Assembly: GCA_027622275.1 (NCBI GenBank)
Contig: JAQBZB010000003.1
Location: 36,332 to 100,331, forward strand
DNA length: 64,000 nt
Direction of reading: 5' to 3'
Source of the DNA: Planctomycetota bacterium
GTDB lineage: Bacteria > Planctomycetota > Planctomycetia > Pirellulales > Pirellulaceae
Every line of letters begins with the position of its first letter. The stretch's first letter is position 1. A program made the position numbers and the translations under genes. A model generated the notes under the pieces. The model ran no database searches, was not told where the DNA came from, and was given only the letters and a program-made list of their open reading frames with translations. Below, piece by piece: positions 10,161 through 17,687 of this stretch.

Positions 10161-10361
10161 GTGTTGAAACTGCATCCCGAAATCTTGGTCAAGGATGGCA
10201 AGAAGCAATTCGCCGTTTTGCCCTACGAAGAATTTGTCGCCATCCAAAAATGTCTGGCCGACGCGGAAGACCTGTTGGAACTCCGCCAAGCCAAACGGGC
10301 CGAAAGCAAGAAGCCCGCGCTGCCGTTGGCCGAAGTGAAACGCAAGTTGCGATCGAGCTAA
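10161..10361 (+). CDS. Orphan antitoxin-like small protein (Phd/YefM-like)
   Basis: This 66-residue protein starts at GTG 10161, with GGAG about six bases upstream. An alternative upstream start at 10092 overlaps the methylase tail. The product has an N-terminal strand segment (LHPEILVKDGKKQFAVLPYEEFVAIQKCLADAEDLLELR, positions ~3-41). This layout of a short beta unit, YEEF and a DAEDLLELR helix recurs in Phd/YefM-like antitoxins paired with RelE toxins. A basic tail (KKPALPLAEVKRKLR) follows. No toxin gene lies on either side, so it is an orphan or remnant at the end of the island. Assignment is moderate. Confidence 0.5.
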   Translation: MLKLHPEILVKDGKKQFAVLPYEEFVAIQKCLADAEDLLELRQAKRAESKKPALPLAEVKRKLRSS

Positions 10362-10416
10362 TGTTCCTTTGACGACACCGCACGATAACAGCAACTCACG
10401 CGAAGAGAGGGGGCAT

Positions 10417-10539
10417 ATGGCCGTCTCAACTCCGATCCAAGTCATCGAGCCAGATTCACTGCAATGGCCGGACCAGATCCAGTCCGAGCAGTTTCGTGTC
10501 AACTCTTCGTTGATTGCGGGGACGCAGAAGCTCAATTAG
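10417..10539 (+). CDS. Short hypothetical ORF (40 aa) with a strong ribosome-binding site
   Basis: The ATG at 10417 is preceded by GAGAGGGGG (10405-10413), an unusually strong Shine-Dalgarno sequence. It opens a 40-codon frame rich in Q, S and P (MAVSTPIQVIEPDSLQWPDQ...) ending TAG at 10537. It overlaps the last bases of the convergent membrane-protein gene. No family was recognised. It could be the surviving N-terminus of a longer gene or a genuine small protein; only the ribosome-binding site speaks for it. Confidence 0.3.
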   Translation: MAVSTPIQVIEPDSLQWPDQIQSEQFRVNSSLIAGTQKLN

Positions 10540-11135
10540 TCACTCGAACGAACTTCTTCATCCGACAGCGGCAGCTTTTGCGATTCGATCAGTTGCGCGT
10601 AGGCCGACGCGACGATCAGCCAGCCGATCGGCGTGATGAACCAACCGAAGATGCAGCCGACATAGGGAATTCCCAAGGGTGCGAGATGTAGTGCGAATTC
10701 GACAAACGTCAGCAAGAGGCAATTGCCGAACCCGGCTCGATTGACCATTTGCTGGCTCTTGCCGAGCGACGCGAACACGCCTTCATCGCGATCGACGACA
10801 AGGTAGAAGCTGAACATCCAAATGGTCATCAAGTACAATCCGGGAACGATCAGTATCACTGTGCCGAGCATGATCGGCACAAATGTCAACCAGAAGAGAC
10901 CGAACAGCGGCAGGAACTTGCTGAAAGCGCGGAACAAGTCGTTCAGGTCCGCGCGTTGCTCTTTGGATCGCACAGCTCGCAGCGTCAGCAAAGACAACCC
11001 GCCCGCCAGCGGACCCAACAGGATCAACAACGTCAGCAATCCCAACACATCGACGAGCAACGCCGCGACAACCAGCACGACAAGGTTCTGCTTGTAGACT
11101 TCAAACGCATCGCGAAAACAACGGCCGACGTCCAT
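10536..11135 (-). CDS. Multi-pass membrane protein of unknown function
   Basis: A protein of about 199 residues with four or more hydrophobic segments (around 22-55, 78-110, 138-160 and 165-185). Its DVGRCFRDAFEVYKQN N-terminus and VDRDEGVFASLGKSQQMV loop recall the DUF975/GPDPase-membrane-domain type of protein. ATG at 11135 is preferred because GAGAAGG lies just upstream. A TTG at 11153 would overlap the preceding stop (TTGA) and add six residues. It follows 11150..12154 directly and is likely co-transcribed. Function unknown. Confidence 0.7.
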   Translation of the reverse strand: MDVGRCFRDAFEVYKQNLVVLVVAALLVDVLGLLTLLILLGPLAGGLSLLTLRAVRSKEQRADLNDLFRAFSKFLPLFGLFWLTFVPIMLGTVILIVPGLYLMTIWMFSFYLVVDRDEGVFASLGKSQQMVNRAGFGNCLLLTFVEFALHLAPLGIPYVGCIFGWFITPIGWLIVASAYAQLIESQKLPLSDEEVRSSD

Positions 11136-11149
11136 GAGACCTTCTCGAT

Positions 11150-12154
11150 TCAAATCTCAGATAAATTGGCGGGATTCTCAGCCGCATCGTATCCCGATCG
11201 GCTTCGCAGTGAGGCGAAGAGTACCGCGGTTACAATGACCCAGACCACATGGCAGACCGCGGAAACCAGGCTTCCTCGTTTCATCCACGGGTCCAGAATC
11301 TGATCGATGCCGGCGTCGTCGAGCTGAGGAGCGGCCGCCGCTTCGGTCACGATAACCGTGAGTATGACAGCCGCCATACCGGCATGCACCAGCAAAATGA
11401 GAATCTCTGTGATACCTGTCACGCAAGACACCGTGCCGAGCTTTCCTCGCAGCCGAATCTTGGTGATGGCGAACCAGATTGCAAACGACAAGCCAAACGC
11501 GAAGATGGCAATGAACTCGATCAACGCCCAGTCATCGGCTTCGAGACCAGCACCGAAAATGGGCCTGATGAAACGCCGGCCGAGGCCCTTCAAAACGAGG
11601 AAGGCAATGAAGAGTGCGATACCACCCAGCCAGCCAATATTGCCGTCGCTAGGTGACTCTTTTGGCTCGGTCGCTGGCATCTGCGGCGACTGGTCGGCAC
11701 CCGTAAGATTGCCGAATCGTGGAATACGGCTGATGGAAAAGCCGAGCAATGCGAGAATGCCTAGTGCCGTCGTGATCGTGATCGCCGTGTTCCCCGCATC
11801 CGGGAGCACCTCCATAAAGACGAGACTTAGCAGACACATCAGCAGGTAACTTCCCAGCATTCCCGCGACGCTCTTCCAAAGTCCCCGGGCATCGGCTTCC
11901 CGCGCAAGCACAAGATAGGACATGATCAGCACGATTTGTGGCATGATCGCGGCATACGAAATGAGAACGTCCGGCGTAACTCCTTCCTCACCCCAATGTC
12001 GAAACTCCAACACCGTCGCCAGCACGCCAAGGACCAGGTCAGCCCCCAGCATGATCATGCCGATCAAAAGCCACTGGCGACAAGGGGGGCTCGGCTCACA
12101 CAGAGAGACAGTCGGGAGGTTAACACTCGAATGATCGGAAATGTTGCTCGACAT
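11150..12154 (-). CDS. Hypothetical polytopic membrane protein
   Basis: A product of about 334 residues with roughly eight hydrophobic segments and a short soluble linker in the middle (DQSPQMPATEPKESPSDGN). The ATG at 12154 has GGAAGGA about eight bases upstream and is preferred over an in-frame start at 12175. A family could not be recognised. The gene ends 14 bp before the next membrane-protein start, so both probably form one unit of envelope proteins downstream of the ECF sigma factor and kinase region. Confidence 0.65.
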   Translation of the reverse strand: MSSNISDHSSVNLPTVSLCEPSPPCRQWLLIGMIMLGADLVLGVLATVLEFRHWGEEGVTPDVLISYAAIMPQIVLIMSYLVLAREADARGLWKSVAGMLGSYLLMCLLSLVFMEVLPDAGNTAITITTALGILALLGFSISRIPRFGNLTGADQSPQMPATEPKESPSDGNIGWLGGIALFIAFLVLKGLGRRFIRPIFGAGLEADDWALIEFIAIFAFGLSFAIWFAITKIRLRGKLGTVSCVTGITEILILLVHAGMAAVILTVIVTEAAAAPQLDDAGIDQILDPWMKRGSLVSAVCHVVWVIVTAVLFASLRSRSGYDAAENPANLSEI

Positions 12155-12208
12155 TCTACTCAGTCCTTCCGCCACTCTCGCCTCGATCCAACATCTGGAA
12201 GAGCGGTT

Positions 12209-13063
12209 TTACGAACTAGTTCGGGATTCAATCTCGCGGACGCAGGATTCTTGTTGTTTGGTGATCTCCTCGGCTTCCTCGATATCCGTCACCTCGGTCA
12301 GCAGCTTCCTGGCTTTGTCTTTGTCTTCTCCGACGGCTTCGATCAATGCTCTGTGGAGCAGATACTCGCGCCGCAACGACTGCTGGGTCCGCTTGCCGTT
12401 GCGGTAGTTGACTTCGACGTTGGGAAGGAGGCCACGTTCGAGGTTGAGTGTGAGCTTTTTGAGGAGCAGTTCATTCTCGCGCCGAGCGTCGTCGATCCGT
12501 CCCGCTCGTAGCAGAGCCAACGAATGTGCGTCCTGAAGGTTCCAGTCAAGCGGTTCCGTTGGTTTGCCGAGCTGTGCGATCTTGTCGTTCAACCGGACGC
12601 CCAGGTGCGGTTCGGTTAACTCCACGAAGAGTGCGGCTCGCTCCTGGGTCAGCCTGTTGTCAGCAAGCAGTGGCCAGACGGCATCCGCGAAGAATGATCT
12701 CGCATCGCTGTTTGCCTGTGTGAGAGGTTTACCAGCGATGTCGATGTAAACAGCTTTGATTTCTTTACCAGTCGCAGCCAATTCGTCGGAGCCGTCTGGC
12801 AGAATCGTCCAATGTTCCAACAGCACTGGAATCAGTGCGTAGGCCGCTTCGCGCCGCTTCCGGATGGCATCCGACCAGACTTTGAGTTTATCGCGGAATC
12901 CGTCTGAACCACGTGTTGGCTGCTCGATCTTGGCGGCAACGTCGCGCGCCTGTTCATAGCCGTGCCGGAGCTGTTCCAGCATGTGGGCTTGCTCCTCGGC
13001 ACGAGTTGCCGGCGAGATCGCCACGAGACACAGCACAAATGGCAAGATGGATCGGTGAGTCAT
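12209..13063 (-). CDS. Secreted hypothetical protein
   Basis: A 284-residue protein with a clear Sec signal peptide (MTHRSILPFVLCLVAISPATRAEEQ, cleavage probably after TRA). It is followed by a helical, charged mature part without recognised domains. The start ATG at 13063 has AGGAGA eight bases upstream. The mature part is rich in E/R/L helices (RDKLKVWSDAIRKRREAAYAL and ELLLKKLTLNLERG). It probably acts in the periplasm. The neighbours are a frameshifted membrane-anchored hypothetical and two polytopic proteins. Function unknown. Confidence 0.65.
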   Translation of the reverse strand: MTHRSILPFVLCLVAISPATRAEEQAHMLEQLRHGYEQARDVAAKIEQPTRGSDGFRDKLKVWSDAIRKRREAAYALIPVLLEHWTILPDGSDELAATGKEIKAVYIDIAGKPLTQANSDARSFFADAVWPLLADNRLTQERAALFVELTEPHLGVRLNDKIAQLGKPTEPLDWNLQDAHSLALLRAGRIDDARRENELLLKKLTLNLERGLLPNVEVNYRNGKRTQQSLRREYLLHRALIEAVGEDKDKARKLLTEVTDIEEAEEITKQQESCVREIESRTSS

Positions 13064-13122
13064 GAATGTCTCCTGTGAGCGGAAAGAACGATTGATCTGT
13101 GTGAGTTACTCCAAATGCCGCA

Positions 13123-13565
13123 TCAGTTTGCCGCCAATTCGGTAGGTACCATTCCGGAACACCACAACTTCTTACTCCCCAAGCCCAACAATCCAGGTCC
13201 TTTGTATCCAATGCGAACCGCCAAGGCGCGACACATGCCCTGTTCGACATCGTTGACTCGCAATGTAGCCTCAAGGTAATCTTCTGGAGAGGAGTGAGGC
13301 CCGACGATTTCAAGCAGCACGGCCCGTCCCAATTCGGATGTGTGTCGTGCCCCAGCACAACGCGTTTGTTTCCGTCCTCGTCCCGCAGGATGATCTGGGT
13401 TGCTTCGATCGTCTTATCTCCGGTCGCAGCTTTGGCCGCCAGCAGGACAACCCCTGCGCCGACCAAACACACGCAAGTCAAGCACGCGCGCATCCAGCGG
13501 TTTTGACGTTCCAATTCTTCGATTCGAATAAGTAATGACGTTGCACCGTGATTCTTGAGTGTCAT
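13123..13565 (-). pseudogene. Small membrane-anchored hypothetical protein, frameshifted
   Basis: From ATG 13565 the product has an N-terminal helix (IRIEELERQNRWMRACL), a transmembrane anchor (CVCLVGAGVVLLAAKAA) and a beta-rich start (ATQIILRDEDGNKRVVLGHDTHP). After the AATT at 13331-13334 the sensible sequence (LGRAVLLEIVGPHSSPEDYL) continues in another frame to TGA at 13123. Adding one T restores a single protein of about 147 residues. The anchor-plus-IILRDEDGN layout is seen in small planctomycete proteins of unknown role. The gene starts 5 bp after the FGE-domain stop. It is a true frameshift or a sequencing error. Confidence 0.6.
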
Positions 13566-13570
13566 GGGAG

Positions 13571-15314
13571 TTACTTCTGAGCCTTGAATTCGGACGATGA
13601 GTCGCTTTGGATTCGAGAGTCGACATAAGCGGCTAGCCGTTCTGCCTCGCCGCCCTTGGCGATCTGGTGGGGCGTGGGGATCTTGCGAGCCGTGCTGATT
13701 TCCATACCGAGGTAGTTGATGGCGTTGTCGGCTCCCGACGTGCTTTCCTTGCGACAAGCCCATAGGTAGCTGGTTGCCTGTTCTTCGGTCAGCGGCAACC
13801 AATCGGTCGACCAGCCATGATTGCGCCATTCCGCCAACAGCTTTCCTTCGGTGCGCAGTAGAAGCACAAATGCTCCCGGATCGCTGGGCGAATCGTACTG
13901 CTGGTCGTAGAACCAAAGCCGCTTACCCTCGCCGATGTTCGCGACCAGTGCAACCGCCGCCGCTCGCTTGGCACGCTTCGCGAAGACAACTTCAATGCCG
14001 GGGATGTTCTGCGCGGCGGCGTTGCATTTCGCAGAAACTTCTCGCACTACGCGGAAGCCAGCCCAGTCGGTGAAGATCGTTGGCGAGTGGCTGCTGTATC
14101 GATCGGCCGAGCGAAGGAAGCCGGGCCAGTTGTCGAAGCCGCCGCCGCGGAAGACGTGCTTGCCCGAGCCGCGGCGGAGCGGGTCGCCCGAAGGCGACGT
14201 TTCGTACCAATCTTCATCGCCGACGTCCTCGCACCATTCCCAGGCGTTGCCGTGCCTATCGTCGAGTCCGAAGTCGTGGGGCTTGAACGAACCGACCGGT
14301 GCCGTCGCCGCAAAGCCGTCTTCCCAGTCAACCGCCCACGTCACACTGGGCTGTTCTTGCCGCGATGTTGTATCCGCAAGATTCGCCGCGCCGCGCAAGC
14401 TGTTTGGATCGTCGCCGGTCGAGAACAATGTGGTCGTCCCAGCACGGCAGGCATGCTCCCATTCCGCTGCGGGCATCGAGCGCGTGGCCTTGGGCTTGTT
14501 CCGGCGACATGAACGGGGGAGTTCCGGCGATCTGAGCCGTTTGCGTGACGCTGACGTCATCGACCGCGCGAGCCAACCCGAAGTCAGTCAGCTTCACCCG
14601 CTCGACGCCGTTCTCCAGCAGGATGTTGGCCGGCTTGATGTCGCGATGGACAAGGCCCTGTTCGTGAGCGGCGGCCAGCCCGCGAGCCATCTGCATGCCG
14701 ATGCGCAGGATCTCGGTCAGTTCCAGTCCGCCCGTTCGATCGATCTTTTCTTGCCACGACTGCCCGTCGACAAACTCCATGACGATAAAGGGTGGCCGGC
14801 TGTCTTCTTCGATCGCGTGAATCGTCACCACATGATCGTGGCTGACGGCGGCCGCAGCGCGGGCCTCGCGCAGAAATCGCTTCACAGCCATTGGATTGGC
14901 GGCCAACTCCGGAGCCATCACCTTGATCGCGACAACACGATTCAATGTCGTGTCGTAAGCGCGCAAGACAATTCCCATGCCGCCACGGCCAACGACTTCG
15001 ATTACCTCGTATTGGCCGAGCGTGCCGAGGCAATTCGGTTTCTGGCTGGGAGCGAGAAACTCGAGCGAGATTTCGCTAACAGCATCGTCGACGGTGTCAA
15101 ATTCACCCGTCGAAATCGTGGCCGCTAATCCCTCGGGTGGTTTCTCCAAGAAGCTGCCGGCGTCGTTGCTGGCTCGCAACAGCGCTTCGACACGGCGGCG
15201 TAGCTCCCGGTCGCTGCCACAAGTTTCATCGAGGAAAGCTTGTCGTTGCTCCGGGGAATCAAGCTGCACGGCGCGATCGAAAATCGATTCGATATCCACT
15301 TGCTGTTTGGTCAT
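13571..15314 (-). pseudogene. Ser/Thr protein kinase - formylglycine-generating-enzyme-like fusion, internally deleted
   Basis: From ATG 15314 a Hanks-type kinase runs through GRGGMGIVL (P-loop), VAIKVM, HRDIKPANILL (catalytic loop), LTDFGLARA and GTPPFMSPEQAQ. It then goes out of frame at about 14463. The other frame picks up an SUMF1/FGE domain in mid-motif (AAEWEHACRAGTTT ... GNAWEWCEDV ... FRGGGFDNWPGFLRSADR ... GFRVVRE). An unnamed C-terminal domain follows to 13571. Kinase subdomains IX-XI, any linker or transmembrane helix and the start of the FGE domain are missing. The junction falls in CGCAGCG, which fits both the kinase codons (A-R-S) and the FGE codons (T/A-A-E). It lies downstream of an ECF sigma gene, a common planctomycete pairing. 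The gene is almost certainly inactive as a fusion. Confidence 0.8.
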
Positions 15315-15335
15315 GATAAGACTCCGGCGTGTAAT

Positions 15336-15452
15336 GTAGCCATCACGCTCTGTGCGATCAGCCTTCTTCGTCAGGCGTTGTTGCGAGTGCCACGTCCGAT
15401 GATGGATCAGGCTCCACGCCGAAGGCTCGTCACGGCGGAGCGTGACGGCTAC
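15336..15452. repeat. Palindromic element, family B (intergenic copy)
   Basis: The arms are GTAGCCATCACGCTC...GATCAGCC and GGCTCGTCACGGCGGAGCGTGACGGCTAC, separated by about 60 bp. The element spans 117 bp between the ECF sigma gene and the kinase gene. The same arms and the adjacent GCCTTCTTCG occur inside dnaE2 at 48794-48909. Confidence 0.8.
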
Positions 15453-15499
15453 TTTGGTCTCATCATGTAATGCGAAAACGAAGCGGCTAGCGCCTCACA

Positions 15500-16066
15500 T
15501 TAATCATCAGAAAGTGCAACATAAAGCCACGCGCGAGCGTAAGTCCAATGTCTTGAGGCGGTTGCGCGGGAGATATTAAGTGCCTCGGCGGCTTGCTCCA
15601 ACGTCAACCCAGCAAAATATCGAAGCTTCACCAGCTTGGCCTTGTCAGGCGACTCTTGCTCCAATCGCGCGAGTGCCTCGTCCAATACGAGCAAATCGTT
15701 TCCGGGTGCGTCGCAGGTGAAATCACCATCCTGCAGCTCAACTTGTTCATAATCGCCGCCATGTTTCAGGCTTTGCTTTCGTCGCGCGCTCTCGACGAGA
15801 ATCCGTCGCATTGCTTCGGCCGCCGCCGCAAAAAAGTGTCCGCGCGAATCCCAACGCTGTTGGTGCTCGCCATCGACCAGCCGCACATAAGATTCGTGTA
15901 CCAACGCCGTCCCTTGCAGCGTTTGTTCCAGCTTCTCTTGAGATGACTGCCGGGAAGCCAATCGCCGTAGTTCGCGATAGACAATCGGCAGCAGTTGTTC
16001 GCTGGAGGCTTGCTCGCGACCGCTAAGCGCGTTGAGAATTTGAGTGACGTTGCTGGCTTCGCTCAT
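15500..16066 (-). CDS. ECF-type RNA polymerase sigma factor
   Basis: A 188-residue sigma factor. The region-2-like part (LLPIVYRELRRLASRQ, then LVHESYVRLVDGE and GHFFAAAAEAMRRILVE) is the pattern of the planctomycete/acidobacterial ECF group linked to Ser/Thr kinases. Region 4 ends in a helix-turn-helix (LTLEQAAEALNISRATASRHW). It recruits RNA polymerase to target promoters. ATG 16066 is preferred over an upstream in-frame start at 16102, since conserved sequence begins at about MSEASNVTQIL. The next gene on the same strand is the damaged kinase-FGE gene. No anti-sigma factor is visible. Confidence 0.9.
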   Translation of the reverse strand: MSEASNVTQILNALSGREQASSEQLLPIVYRELRRLASRQSSQEKLEQTLQGTALVHESYVRLVDGEHQQRWDSRGHFFAAAAEAMRRILVESARRKQSLKHGGDYEQVELQDGDFTCDAPGNDLLVLDEALARLEQESPDKAKLVKLRYFAGLTLEQAAEALNISRATASRHWTYARAWLYVALSDD

Positions 16067-16171
16067 GAAGTGAACATAACCACTCACGTCGGCGCGAATC
16101 AACCGTGTGACTGCCTCGGTCGCGGGTTTCCGGTAGCCGCCGTGCGATTCCTGGGTCGTGCCAGGATTGCG

Positions 16172-17683
16172 CTATGCCAGGATGTCATCGATCACTCGGC
16201 CGTGGTCGATCTCCAGACGCTTGCGGCCGGGGATTTCCAGACGGCGATTGTCAAGTCCCAACAAGTGCAGCACGGTGGCGTGCAGGTCCGTGACGTAGTG
16301 GCCATCGCCCAAGGCGTGATAACCAAGTTCGTCGGTCGCGCCGTGGACGTGGCCCTGTTTCAGTCCTGCTCCGGCCATCCAGATCGTGAACCCGTTGGGA
16401 TGGTGGTCGCGGCCGGTGTTGCTGCCGCCGCGTTGCTCGAGGCCCGGCGTGCGGCCGAATTCCGTACCGAACACAACCACCACGTCGTCCAGCAGTCCCC
16501 GCTGTTTCAGGTCTTGAATCAAACCGGCAATCGGCAAGTCCACCGTCGCACAAAGCCGTGTGTGATTGTCCTTGAGCTTCTGGTGTGAATCCCAGGCTCC
16601 GTAGGGCGACGGGAAAACCTGGACGAACCGCACGCCGCGTTCAACCAGCCGCCGAGTCGCCAGCAACCTCTGGCCGGCCAACCGCGTGGCATCCTGATTC
16701 ATGCCATACAGTTCCAAAGTGGCTTGCGATTCCTGAGAGAAGTCGACTGCTTCCGGCACGGCCGCCTGCATCCGAAACGCCAATTCGTACGCTCGGATGC
16801 GGGCTCGCAGCGCTTGGTCCTCGGGATACTCGACGGCGCTCAGTTCATTCAATTGGTTGATCACATCGAACTCGTGCCGCTGCTGATCCAGCGTTTGGTC
16901 AGCATGACGCCGAGCAAACGGAAGCGGGTTCGTCGGATCCAGCGCCAGCGGAATGCCCGTGTGTTGTGGACCCAGATAGAGCGAACCAATCGACTCCCGC
17001 GTGTCCGACCGTGTGGGACCGCCGAGCACGACGAACTTGGGCAGATTCTCGTTCACGGCACCCAAGCCATAGTGCGCCCAGGCACCGATGCTCGGCTGCG
17101 ATTCGTCCAGCTTGTGGCGGCCCGTATGGAACTGGTTCTCCGCCGCGTGATCGTTGTCGGTGGTCCACATGTTGCGGACGAAGCACAGGTCATCGGCGTA
17201 CTTGGCCAACTGCGGCCACCAATCGGAAATCTCGATGCCACTTTCGCCATGCTTCCGCCAGTCAACTTGCATCGGATAAATGGTCGGATACACATCGCGG
17301 ACGTTGATGTCCTCGGACGGCACCGAGCGGAATCGCTTTCGGTGCAACGGCGAGTTGACCGGATTCTCGAACGGCGTCTTGTCGAACGTCATGCCGGCAT
17401 ACTTGTTCAAGGCCGGTTTAGGATCAAAGGTTTCCAAGTGACTGTAGCCACCCGACAGGAAAATCCAGATGACGGATTTAGCGCGCGGCGTGAAGTGCGG
17501 AGAAGGGGCGAGAGGGAGTGTCGAGGAGAACTCGGATGATGCTTCGGCGGCGCGAACGATACCATCCTCCGCCAGCATCGCCCCCAGTGACAAGCCCGTA
17601 AAACCCATGCCCAGATCGGCAAGGAAAGCACGACGCGAACGACGTCCAGGGCATGGGGCCGATTGGAACGAGTGGTCTTTCAT
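16172..17683 (-). CDS. DUF1501 secreted protein (sulfatase-like fold family)
   Basis: A 503-residue DUF1501 protein with a Tat-type N-terminus (GRRSRRAFLADLGMGFTGLSLGAMLAEDG). Family motifs include SVIWIFLSGGYSHLETFDPKP, GLLDDVVVVFGTEFGRTPG and the C-terminal DLHATVLHLLGLD. The family is hugely expanded in planctomycetes and structurally related to alkaline phosphatase/sulfatase enzymes, but its substrate is unknown. ATG 17683 lies five bases downstream of the stop of the DUF1549/DUF1553 gene, so the two are translationally coupled. The longer frame from 17803 runs into the upstream gene and is not used. Confidence 0.92.
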   Translation of the reverse strand: MKDHSFQSAPCPGRRSRRAFLADLGMGFTGLSLGAMLAEDGIVRAAEASSEFSSTLPLAPSPHFTPRAKSVIWIFLSGGYSHLETFDPKPALNKYAGMTFDKTPFENPVNSPLHRKRFRSVPSEDINVRDVYPTIYPMQVDWRKHGESGIEISDWWPQLAKYADDLCFVRNMWTTDNDHAAENQFHTGRHKLDESQPSIGAWAHYGLGAVNENLPKFVVLGGPTRSDTRESIGSLYLGPQHTGIPLALDPTNPLPFARRHADQTLDQQRHEFDVINQLNELSAVEYPEDQALRARIRAYELAFRMQAAVPEAVDFSQESQATLELYGMNQDATRLAGQRLLATRRLVERGVRFVQVFPSPYGAWDSHQKLKDNHTRLCATVDLPIAGLIQDLKQRGLLDDVVVVFGTEFGRTPGLEQRGGSNTGRDHHPNGFTIWMAGAGLKQGHVHGATDELGYHALGDGHYVTDLHATVLHLLGLDNRRLEIPGRKRLEIDHGRVIDDILA

Positions 17684-17687
17684 AGGT

